A stretch of 42,155 nucleotides of DNA. It comes from a virus. The DNA lies in IMG/VR virus record IMGVR_UViG_3300042527_000927, positions 1-42,155 of that record; one strand, 5' to 3'. Shown piece by piece: positions 18,001 through 24,033 of the stretch. The notes beneath the pieces were generated by a model, which had not been told where the DNA came from, did no database searches, and saw only the letters and a program-made list of their open reading frames with translations. A program made the position numbers and the translations under genes. How positions within the stretch are numbered: the first letter of the stretch is position 1; the number at the start of each line of letters is the position of its first letter.

Positions 18001-20462
18001 ACGATCTCGTCGAGCATGTTCGAGATGTCTTGCTCCGCACCGCTGATCTGGGCCAGGAGCAACTGCTGCTCTCGGGTGTACTGCGCTTGCTGGCCCTGGA
18101 TGTCGAGCTGCTGCTCCTGGAGGCCCAGTCGCTGGGCATCCAGAGCGATGATGGTGCCCAGCTGGCCTTCGGCCTCAAAAGCCAGCTGCACCTGCCGCCG
18201 GCTGCCCTCCACCTTGGCGTTGATGCGGGTCTGCTCGGCAGCATTGATGCTGAGCAGCTCTTGGTTCTTGCCCCACTCGGCGCTGTAGAGGGGTACGTTT
18301 TTCTGCACGCGCAGCAAGGCGTCGCGCTCTTTCTCCGCACGCACCTGTTCGGCCTGAGCTTCAGCCAGCTGAATCTTGAGCTGCTCCTGCTGGATCTTGA
18401 TCTGCTTTTCCTGGATGAGCATCTGCCGCTGCTGCAGCTCCCGTTCGGTCTGGAGAATCCCCCGCCGTTCGGCGATAGCCTCTCGTTCCTGCCTGAGCTT
18501 CAGGTCAGCCAGGCGAGCCTCTGCAGCGGCTTTGGCCTCCGGGCTTGCAGCCACCTGCGCGCCCAGCTCATAACCACGGGCCTCCAGGGCGCGGCGGGCT
18601 CCGGCAACAGAGCTCATGGCTTCCGCCACCTCCCGCTGCTTGTTCATCAGGGTGAGGCCCTGCTCCAGCGCCTTGATTTCGTTCTGGTAGGCCTTCTGCT
18701 TGATCTCTGACCATTCCTTGGAGATGTTCAAAGCCCGGATTGCTCCAGAGCCAAGCCTCTGTTCTCTGGCCTCGATCCGCTCTAGAACATCAGCTGGCAG
18801 CTTGAGGCTGCGCAGCTCTACCGGCTCGCTGAGGTTGGTTTGCCGGTTGAAGTTCTCTCTGAAGCTGAGCTGGGCTTCCTGAATTTGCTTTTCTGATGCA
18901 CCGCTCGCCATCATTTGGGCGCGCATCGTAAACAAACGGAAGTTCAGAACGCTTTGCGCCCACTTCTTGTTCCAGTTATCGATTGCTTTGCCGGCGCCTT
19001 CCGCTCCTGCTATGAGGTTGTCAAAAAACGAGTTGACGCCATCAGAATCTGCATCAGCACTGGCATTAAACAACGCCTTGATTGGGCTAATTGCTCCGCC
19101 AATGAGATTTCCTATGTTTTCCCAACCTTTGGCAATCAGTTCGACAAACCTTGCAATCGTTACAAGAACAGGCTGCAGCACAAAACCCAGCACTGCGGTT
19201 GCCACGCCTACTACATCCATGATCACCCGACCCACCGATGAAGCGATAGCACCTATAGATGTGAGAACTGAAATAACGGGGCCAAACACCTTGATAATTG
19301 GCCCAACAGCCTCGGCGATGCTCTTGAAGAACCCACTAAAGCTGCCCTGCAGATTCTTAAAGGTGACCAGGATTGTCTGCATCATCCTTGCCGTGTCGCG
19401 CTCCAGCGGCTGACCAGCTTCAGATGAGATCGCCTGGTTCACGTCATCAAAGTTGCTCTTGACGTTTTCCAAGCTCAGCGCCAGCACTTTTTGCCCTTCG
19501 TAGAGCTTCTCCAACTTCGTCATCAGAAAGTCGTAGTAAGTGCCCTTGGCCTGCTGCTGGCGCACGTCTTCGTTAGAGATGCCTAGCTTTTGGGCCAACA
19601 TCGCGTCAGGGCCAATATTTCCCATGAGCAGGGCGTTCGCCTCCTGCCGGAGTTGAAAAGTGGGGATATTAAGTGTGTTCATGCCGGCGGCCAGCCTGGT
19701 GGCCAGCTTGGCGGAATTTTCCATGGTGCCCTTTTCTCCCAGGGCACTCACGTTCTGGAGGATGATGTTGAATCCGTCGTAGATTTCGCTGGCGGTGGCG
19801 CCGCTGATGTTGGCCACCTCTTTCTGGATGCCCTGGTATTCCTTCACGATCGCGCCGCGCACGATCTGCATCTGGCGGGCGGTGCCCTCCACCAGCTTCC
19901 CGTCGGGCCCGAGGATCGCGAAGCTCTGCGCCGCAAAGATCCCGGCCTCCGCCACCTGCTTGTTGAGCCGGCCGGCCTCGGCCGAAAGCTGCTGCAAAGG
20001 GCCCAGCACGGCGTTAACTGCCCCCTGCAGCCCCCCGAAGATGGCCTGCAAACCCGTGGCCGCCAGGCCGAGCTGGCCTAGGATCGGTATCGCCTTCCCG
20101 GCCATCCCAAGCATTCCGGCCAGGCCATTGGTGGCGCCACCAAAGCCACCGCTGCCGCCAGCTGCTGCCGCCGCCTGGCCGGCGCCGCGCAGCTGCTGCG
20201 AGAGCATCGTGAACGCCTCGCCATCGCCCTGCACGCCGCGACGCAGGGCCTCCATGGTCGCGGCCAGGCCTTGATAGCCGCGCTGCGTTTCCGGTGGCGG
20301 CGGCGGGATGTTGGGGGCCGGGATTTTGGTGCCCCGCTTTTCCATGTCGGCGATCACCGCCCGCATGCGCGCCAGGTCGCGCTCCAGCGGCTGCATGTCG
20401 CCGCGTAGGGTCAGCGTGGCTGTGCCCAGGCTGTATTCGCCGCCGCCGCCGCTCTGGGTCAA
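15060..20462 (-). CDS. Tape measure protein with two peptidoglycan-hydrolase-like domains
   Basis: An 1800-residue protein. The frame must start at TTG 20462 (AGGGA about 10 nt before), since an in-frame TGA lies just upstream and the first ATG is within the N-terminal domain. Residues 1-120 carry a typical start (TLTLRGDMQPLERDLARM). Hydrophobic segments lie at about 390-460, and a long Gln/Glu/Arg coiled coil at about 600-1000. An M23-like beta domain follows (about 1030-1105: YSHMA and AHNSVDIN). A lysozyme-like (SLT) domain follows at about 1220-1310 with MAESSGNPGAIN (Glu about 1246) and SYGAWQVN. The C-terminal part holds a 20-residue tandem repeat. Tape measures set tail length and can act on the wall at entry; at about 0.15 nm per residue this length predicts a tail near 250 nm. 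Overlap with the next gene is one base. Confidence 0.9.
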   Translation of the reverse strand: MTQSGGGGEYSLGTATLTLRGDMQPLERDLARMRAVIADMEKRGTKIPAPNIPPPPPETQRGYQGLAATMEALRRGVQGDGEAFTMLSQQLRGAGQAAAAAGGSGGFGGATNGLAGMLGMAGKAIPILGQLGLAATGLQAIFGGLQGAVNAVLGPLQQLSAEAGRLNKQVAEAGIFAAQSFAILGPDGKLVEGTARQMQIVRGAIVKEYQGIQKEVANISGATASEIYDGFNIILQNVSALGEKGTMENSAKLATRLAAGMNTLNIPTFQLRQEANALLMGNIGPDAMLAQKLGISNEDVRQQQAKGTYYDFLMTKLEKLYEGQKVLALSLENVKSNFDDVNQAISSEAGQPLERDTARMMQTILVTFKNLQGSFSGFFKSIAEAVGPIIKVFGPVISVLTSIGAIASSVGRVIMDVVGVATAVLGFVLQPVLVTIARFVELIAKGWENIGNLIGGAISPIKALFNASADADSDGVNSFFDNLIAGAEGAGKAIDNWNKKWAQSVLNFRLFTMRAQMMASGASEKQIQEAQLSFRENFNRQTNLSEPVELRSLKLPADVLERIEAREQRLGSGAIRALNISKEWSEIKQKAYQNEIKALEQGLTLMNKQREVAEAMSSVAGARRALEARGYELGAQVAASPEAKAAAEARLADLKLRQEREAIAERRGILQTERELQQRQMLIQEKQIKIQQEQLKIQLAEAQAEQVRAEKERDALLRVQKNVPLYSAEWGKNQELLSINAAEQTRINAKVEGSRRQVQLAFEAEGQLGTIIALDAQRLGLQEQQLDIQGQQAQYTREQQLLLAQISGAEQDISNMLDEIVNKENAKKRELEDQSDAINRQNTLLERQGRLEKAQADLAMTREKAAVQAAERLAELQELQDRARSGGGTASVIEAQIAAAAAGVSGMESAAEVQQRLYDAKEGQMAREHQLAQKQLEVQHKKEESELRIQKLQMERQKVDIALQRAQLTAELGRLRLTQMKDEIAPRLAGASSVPSLGGVARLPGSISGRLDASGQNGADMPVGPNNEMRSYHNGVVTEISRAGNNGNYTVIEFIDDLGNKLEATYSHMAAIVKVGQHVVGGQVLGRFDGSGRTFGAHNSVDINSPGTNGALQRNAETAAARRSADLLVTGRVQGQAAGSSVGAPSAPILPPSTAAAGLPPAAIRATDLGGGFTLRTRGANIPPEVVAEALRKAQGAGQGGGGAPAASVLPPPNTNPKLLRYMQAARAAGFTGEDLIRMTAVGMAESSGNPGAINNNPATGDLSYGAWQVNMIGGMGPERRRQFGLANNDALLDLPTNARVAKSIFNSQGINAWGAYTDGRYKQYMGQARAAAALPAGSVASTVAAVGGAVAPSTANQAEALQQSLNDVDSAETRLGKQLEDLTQALKDLDDFFSVKQEDLTEQQLAERSQLAYERTKAQLTAEVMQTPQGRLAISAGDAVSGSISGSISGAVQALLTGGDVRQAVSSALAQAGQSLMKATLDSLLNPLLSQLQGGIVKTFTGIDIPGRALEMAAASHTNAASAHQGAALQLMNAGAALLSAAGASGAAAVGDSANVWGSLATKIPSLISGFAGLGGVDVAFNSAAAFGGPDWSAAGPMLNLGSPNLSFTPGFAGGGEIQYGLDYLVGEKNAEIVRFNKAGGKVYSNRALTKALGVPFQRTPGGGAQVADGGDSLGIPFMAAGPAQSAGGRSGAPPVPFMAAGPAQSAGGRSGLPPIPFLKSSPSGGAMAGSGPGGAPPSAMGPSRSLRLKVETQVINGVEYATVEQVHQAAAAAAAASREAVYNDFRNNPSIQSSVGMR
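15314..15433 (-). repeat. 60-bp tandem repeat (two copies) inside the tape measure gene
   Basis: Two nearly identical 60-bp units (15314-15373, 15374-15433) encode a 20-residue repeat containing PFMAAGPAQSAGGRSG, in frame. The two copies differ at only a few bases. It lies near residues 1676-1716 in a Pro/Gly-rich, likely flexible part and probably arose by slippage or unequal recombination. Confidence 0.9.
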
Positions 20463-20515
20463 ACCCGTTCATCCCTGCTTGGGGTCAGTCTGGCGCCGGG
20501 CTGGCGCCGGGCTGG

Positions 20516-21552
20516 TCAGTAGCCAGAGCGCTGCAGCTCTTCGTGGGCCACCACCAGCACCCGTGGCGGCATCTGGTTGTTGCTGAGCAGCCAGCGGATC
20601 GTGGCGGCCGTCGCCTGGGTGATGCGAGCGTTCTTGCCCGGGGCGTCGGAGATCTTGAACGGCAGGAACTGATCCTCGCTGCGGCCCTTGTTGCCCAGGC
20701 CCGGGAAGGCAGCAATCTCAACCATCGAGGCCAACCGCGCCATGGTGGTGCTCAGCTCGTTGGTCCGTTTGGCCCGTTCCTTCAGGGCCCAGGCGTAGGC
20801 CTTGAGCACCGCATCCACCGGCTGGTACGCGAAGCGCTCGGCATGCCAGCGGGGGTCCTGCGTCAGCCCGCTGGTGAGGATCAGCTGGATCTCGTCCCAG
20901 TCGGTGGGGGCAGTCTTGAGGTAGGCCTCTATGCGGGCGCGGTGCTCGTCGCGGCTGAGGTTTTCTTCTGGCCTCGGGGCTTCGGCGCCGTCTTCGGCGC
21001 CGGCGGCTTTCCCCCCGCCGTCATCGCCGCCTTCTCATCGATCAGGAACTGCTGCAGCTCATTGATCAGGTCAGCTGGCAGCTGACTGGTGTCGTTCTCG
21101 CTCCAGTCGCCGGGCTCCAGCTTCACCCAGTCCTGGCTGTCGGGGTCGAGGTAGTCGCCGCGGCCGATCAGCAGAGTGGTGACAAGGGCTTTCTTCTGAT
21201 CGTCCATGGTGGCCTGGGACGAGAGGAAGGTGATCAGCCTCTGCGGATCACTGTTGAGCAACCCGAAGGCCTGCAGGGTGCCCTGCAGCGAATCCGGATC
21301 GTTGGGGTTGGCCACCCTTGATAGATCCTGGATCAGCTTGTCCACCTCCTCGATGGGCATGCCGGTGTCCTTGGCGATGCCATCGGCCAGGCGGTAGAAG
21401 CTGCCGAGAGAAACGCACCGCTCCCGGTCGTGCTGCTCCATCAGCTCTGCTTCGCCCTGCAGCACCTTGCCGTAGACGGCGAGGCGGAATACGCCGCCGA
21501 TCACCTTGTGGCTGGTGCGGAACGACGCCAGAAGGCGACTGGCTACGGTCAT
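20516..21552 (-). CDS. Tail assembly chaperone GT fusion, made by -1 frameshift
   Basis: The region 20516-21034 is open in the frame -1 to the upstream gene, encodes convincing protein (APTDWDEIQLILTSGL, DPRWHAERFAY and so on) and has no good start at its head. A frame switch at the slippery heptamer 21013-21007 joins the first 182 residues of the short chaperone to 163 residues of this frame, giving 345 residues. This is the lambda G/GT layout: two chaperones made from one start, placed just before the tape measure gene. They coat the tape measure and recruit tail-tube subunits; GT carries the tube-binding T part. The T part alone could start only at GTG 20818, which would lose its first 60 or so residues. 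The next gene begins 53 bases on. Confidence 0.85.
20929..21552 (-). CDS. Tail assembly chaperone G-like (short product)
   Basis: A 207-residue, mainly helical protein starting at ATG 21552, which overlaps the previous stop by 4 nt. The body (residues 1-175) is acidic and hydrophobic in alternation (MPIEEVDKLIQDLSRV, PADLINELQQFLIDEK). After the slippery site the normal frame runs 25 residues of Lys/Pro/Ala-rich tail (PKTAPKPRGQKKTS) to a TAG. That basic, low-complexity tail is what is expected of a frame used mainly as the end of G. Family membership is inferred from gene order, size and the frameshift; no sequence identity to lambda G is claimed. Confidence 0.85.
   Translation of the reverse strand: MTVASRLLASFRTSHKVIGGVFRLAVYGKVLQGEAELMEQHDRERCVSLGSFYRLADGIAKDTGMPIEEVDKLIQDLSRVANPNDPDSLQGTLQAFGLLNSDPQRLITFLSSQATMDDQKKALVTTLLIGRGDYLDPDSQDWVKLEPGDWSENDTSQLPADLINELQQFLIDEKAAMTAGGKPPAPKTAPKPRGQKKTSAATSTAPA
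20984..21013 (-). promoter_or_regulatory. -1 ribosomal frameshift site with stimulatory hairpin
   Basis: In the G frame the mRNA reads GCG GGG GGA AAG CCG. The heptamer G GGA AAG (21013-21007) is the same as the one used by lambda G/T. Four bases later an exact 8-bp stem follows, CGGCGCCG (21002-20995), AAGA loop, CGGCGCCG (20990-20983, with the last pair at 21002/20983). A strong GC stem a few bases after a slippery heptamer is the standard stimulator for -1 shifting. After slipping, the ribosome reads GGG AAA then GCC in the T frame. Confidence 0.85.
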
Positions 21553-21797
21553 GTGAGAGGCCGGATGGCCGCACGGATCTGAAAGCCAACGTAGCGCTGG
21601 CCTTGGTTCAGGACATCCTCCGGCAGGGTCAGCCAGAACTCAGCGCCGCCCTGGGGGGGGGTGACAAGCACTTCTGCATCGGTGGCGCCGGCCTCCACCA
21701 CCAGCATGCCCACCATCAGCTCCGGGGCGTTGTCGGGTGCCCTGCAGTCGATCGCCACCACGTTCTGCATGGGGGTGAGCAGCAGGCGATGGAACAT
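21549..21797 (-). CDS. Small phage protein before the tail chaperone
   Basis: An 82-residue protein with a beta-type pattern (NVVAIDCRAP, ELMVGMLVVEAG, EFWLTLPEDVL, VGFQIRAA). Its stop overlaps the chaperone ATG by 4 nt. No strong Shine-Dalgarno sequence precedes the ATG at 21797. No family is recognised. It follows the KilA-N island and precedes the G/GT gene, so it is probably a tail-assembly or structural part. Confidence 0.65.
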   Translation of the reverse strand: MFHRLLLTPMQNVVAIDCRAPDNAPELMVGMLVVEAGATDAEVLVTPPQGGAEFWLTLPEDVLNQGQRYVGFQIRAAIRPLT

Positions 21798-21823
21798 GGG
21801 GCTGGAGCTGCTGCTGCCAGTGT

Positions 21824-21844
21824 GGCCCGGGTCATGCCCGGGCC
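21824..21844 (-). other. 8-bp GC hairpin after the KilA-N gene
   Basis: GGCCCGGG-TCATG-CCCGGGCC is a perfect 8-bp stem with a 5-nt loop, 17 bases after the KilA-N stop. There is no T-run, so it is not a classic terminator; a Rho-type or mRNA-stability structure is possible. Confidence 0.4.
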
Positions 21845-21860
21845 CTGCTGCAGGTGCTGC

Positions 21861-22877
21861 TCACACTCGCATGAACAGCCAGCTGGCGCAGCCCGGTGGA
21901 TAGACGCTGCATTGCTTGCCGGCGGAGAGCTTGCCGCGGCCGATGAGGCGCCAGCCGTCGCGTTTGGCACCGACTGAACGGGCGGCGGCCCACTTGTTGA
22001 TGGTGTGGGCCTCCAGGCCGAGCAGGTGGGCCAGCTCGGGGCCGGTGATCAGATCGCCAGGCCGGTAGCCGTCCGGCTGCTGCGCAGACTGCGGAGGCAT
22101 TGGCGGCCCCGGGGGCGCCTGGTGCTGGCGAGGAGGACGCGGACCAGGGGCAGGCGCCGCCGGCGCGGGCGCGGGGGGCCGGGGCGGAGCGGCCACGGCT
22201 GCCGCCACAGCCTGGCTCCTACGACTCGGCCGCAGCGTCATGGTGGGGTGCTGCCACACGATTTCCGTCCAGTCGTTGTGGCAGGCCAACCAGAACAGTC
22301 GCAGGCTCAGGCAGTTGTGCAGCTCCGTCAGCTGCTTTCGCTGCCGCCAGAGCTGATCAGCCACAAAGTCATGCGGCTGCGCAACGGCAGGCACTCCTAC
22401 CGGTCCACCAGCTGGTCGGACCCTGACATGCAGCTCGGTGCCAATCCGTTCGATGGCCACCATCGGCAGTGTGGGCGCCTCGGCGCGATCAGCGGCGATC
22501 CTGGGGGTGAGGCTCTCCAGGAACCAGCCGTCCATCCACACGGCGAAGGCGGGGCTGATCCAGCGGGCCAGGTCGACGGCGAGCTGGGGGTGGACCCAGG
22601 TGCCCTGCAGGTGCGGGGGGCCGCCCTGAATGATCTGCACCAGATCCGGTTTTCCCGTTGCGGGAATTCCCGCAACGGCTGCCCCGCAGCCGGTTTGGGC
22701 CGCCAGGGCACGGAGATACTCCTGAGTCCGCTCCAGTCGAACGTAGTCGTTGAGGCGCTTGCCGTTGGCCTTGCACATGGCCGTGGCGTTCACATAGCCG
22801 TCGGTCGGCCGGCGCTGAATCTCCACACCATTCCAGGTGCGCGACTCCAGCCCCAGGGGGGTGAGGGTGCTGTTCAT
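21861..22877 (-). CDS. KilA-N domain DNA-binding protein, antirepressor-like
   Basis: A 338-residue protein. I use the ATG at 22877, because the longer frame would cross the promoter-like stretch. Residues about 14-110 match the KilA-N fold (GVEIQRRPTDGYVNATAMC, KRLNDYVRLERT, then WVHPQLAVDLARWISPAFAVWM), known from phage antirepressors and large DNA virus proteins. A Pro/Ala/Gln-rich linker (about 225-275) leads to a second DNA-binding-like part (LITGPELAHLLGLEAHTINKW, helix-turn-helix pattern, about 282-302). KilA-N proteins often counter repressors or bind DNA directly. It sits inside the tail operon with its own promoter-like region and a perfect LexA-box match upstream, which suggests a separately controlled gene. 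Direct targets are unknown. Confidence 0.85.
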   Translation of the reverse strand: MNSTLTPLGLESRTWNGVEIQRRPTDGYVNATAMCKANGKRLNDYVRLERTQEYLRALAAQTGCGAAVAGIPATGKPDLVQIIQGGPPHLQGTWVHPQLAVDLARWISPAFAVWMDGWFLESLTPRIAADRAEAPTLPMVAIERIGTELHVRVRPAGGPVGVPAVAQPHDFVADQLWRQRKQLTELHNCLSLRLFWLACHNDWTEIVWQHPTMTLRPSRRSQAVAAAVAAPPRPPAPAPAAPAPGPRPPRQHQAPPGPPMPPQSAQQPDGYRPGDLITGPELAHLLGLEAHTINKWAAARSVGAKRDGWRLIGRGKLSAGKQCSVYPPGCASWLFMRV

Positions 22878-22938
22878 CAATGGCTCCCGCTCGAGGCGGG
22901 CGTATTGGATGCCCAGTGCTGCCACCGGGTCGATCCAG

Positions 22939-22961
22939 AGTACAGCAGTTCGATTTGTCAA
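22939..22961 (-). promoter_or_regulatory. Promoter-like site with a LexA-box match for the KilA-N gene
   Basis: On the minus strand a perfect TTGACA (22961-22956) is followed by a 14-bp segment (22952-22939) that on the plus strand reads AGTACAGCAGTTCG. This fits the cyanobacterial SOS consensus RGTACNNNDGTWCB at every position. The -10 is poor (CTGGAT at 17-bp spacing). The start codon is 62 bases on. By my estimate the degenerate consensus should occur about once by chance in a window of this size, so its place over a promoter is the main argument. Confidence 0.5.
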
Positions 22962-23179
22962 GGGGTGGCGGGTGGGGCCTCCAGTACCGAGCCCGAGCGG
23001 CGTCCAACGGCACCGCTCTCGGCGCCCAGCCTTGCGGGGAGGGCCGACCCCACCCACCAGTGCCAGAGTACGGGAGGCGGAGGCTGGGTTCAGAGGCGCC
23101 GCTCAGGAACTGCTGCAGGCTGCTTCAAACAGCCGCAGTGAGCTGTAGGTGATAGGTTCCAACCTCTGACGGCATTTCT

Positions 23180-23548
23180 ATGGCTAACCCATCACTCCAA
23201 AGATTTGGCAGGATAATGCTAGGCCTGGGATGCCTTGGTGCAGTATATTCCATCGTAATTGCCAGTCTGTCTACCTCATCCACCAATCGCGGGGTCACAG
23301 TTACTGACGCCACGATTGGAGATACTCAGTACATTGGCCGCGGGAACTGCGACAAGGCGATCAAGACTCAGTTGACCGATCCCGACAGTTATCAGCGGAT
23401 CGCCACTCAGATCGTGGATGCGAAGCCCGGCAGCGGCTGGGTGGCACGGACAGCATTCCGTTCACGCAATGGCTTTGGCGGCTACAGGGAGGCAACGGCA
23501 GATTGCGTGTTTGATGGCAACTCCTACAGGGCCATCGTGATGCAATGA
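23180..23548 (+). CDS. Membrane-anchored small protein, likely moron
   Basis: A 122-residue protein on the strand opposite to the tail genes. Residues about 11-32 form one hydrophobic span (MLGLGCLGAVYSIVIAS), followed by a 90-residue soluble part with two cysteines (57 and 109) that could form a disulphide: RGNCDKAIK and TADCVFDGN. The layout fits a signal-anchored periplasmic or surface protein of a kind I associate with bacterial (cyanobacterial) hypothetical genes rather than phage virions. It lies in the island that splits the tail operon, transcribed divergently from KilA-N. No function is known; a role in lysogeny (surface change, superinfection exclusion) is inference. The RBS is weak. 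Confidence 0.7.
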   Translation: MANPSLQRFGRIMLGLGCLGAVYSIVIASLSTSSTNRGVTVTDATIGDTQYIGRGNCDKAIKTQLTDPDSYQRIATQIVDAKPGSGWVARTAFRSRNGFGGYREATADCVFDGNSYRAIVMQ

Positions 23549-23574
23549 CATTGGCCAAAGGCCTTCAGGATTCA

Positions 23575-23588
23575 GCCCCTTGCGGGGC
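23575..23588. other. Short hairpin between convergent genes
   Basis: GCCCC-TTGC-GGGGC forms a 5-bp stem in the 46-base gap between the convergent ends at 23548 and 23595. It could pause or stop transcription on either strand, but no T-run is present. Weak. Confidence 0.25.
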
Positions 23589-23594
23589 GCCCTC

Positions 23595-23786
23595 TCAGCA
23601 GGACCACTCCTCCTCGATGGCGGCCAGGTCGCGCAGTCGCTGCGCGGTGGCAAGCTGCTCATCGATGAGCTGGTCCCACTCCTCGAAGAGAACCTCGATC
23701 TCGGCGAAAATCGCGTCGACCTCCGGATCTCCCGTCGGGGGTCCGAAAGTGGACTCCTTTTGAGGGGTGCGGGTGGGGTTGGTCAT
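23595..23786 (-). CDS. Small acidic protein after the major tail protein
   Basis: A 63-residue, strongly acidic and helical protein (DPEVDAIFAEIEVLFEEWDQ, then QRLRDLAAIEEEW). Its ATG overlaps the stop of the frame before it by 4 nt. It lies beyond the terminator of the major tail gene. Small acidic proteins here may be tail chaperones or regulators; none is recognised. Coding character is good and the junction supports it. Confidence 0.6.
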   Translation of the reverse strand: MTNPTRTPQKESTFGPPTGDPEVDAIFAEIEVLFEEWDQLIDEQLATAQRLRDLAAIEEEWSC

Positions 23787-23974
23787 GGTGCCTCCGGTGG
23801 TGGGTGAGCCCCCTGGCGGGACTCAGAGGTGCCAGGGATCGGCACCACCGGGGCGGGCCAACCGCCCGCGGGATATTCAGCTGTCCAGGTCCTGGGGGTG
23901 TCCCCCGATGACTGCACCGTAACTGCTGCGGGCGGCCCTGCTGGGCAGTTTTCGCGCGAAAGACCAGAGGCCAC
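23783..23974 (-). CDS. Possible 63-residue ORF between the terminator and the small acidic gene
   Basis: A GTG at 23974 opens a 63-residue Pro/Gly/Ser-rich frame whose stop overlaps the next gene's ATG by 4 nt, a junction typical of this phage. Third-position GC is lower than in the surrounding genes, so coding potential is uncertain. It starts 6 bases beyond the terminator, leaving little room for a separate promoter. It may be a spurious frame. Confidence 0.3.
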   Translation of the reverse strand: MASGLSRENCPAGPPAAVTVQSSGDTPRTWTAEYPAGGWPAPVVPIPGTSESRQGAHPPPEAP

Positions 23975-23979
23975 CCATG

Positions 23980-24003
23980 AAAAAGGGGCCCCGCAGGGCC
24001 CCT
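23980..24003 (-). terminator. Intrinsic terminator of the major tail protein gene
   Basis: On the minus strand AGGGGCCC, TGCG loop, GGGCCCCT and then a run of T (complement of 23984-23980): an 8-bp perfect GC stem followed by T5. It lies 30 bases after the stop of the major tail gene, so transcription of this highly expressed gene can end here, separating it from the island. Confidence 0.85.
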
Positions 24004-24033
24004 CTCTTCGCTCTGGCGGCCGCGGCCTGGTGA

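Noticed and set aside
20516-20818. The T-part as an independent gene starting at GTG 20818
   Set aside because: Convincing coding text continues upstream of this GTG to the slippery site, which fits frameshifting better than a separate start.
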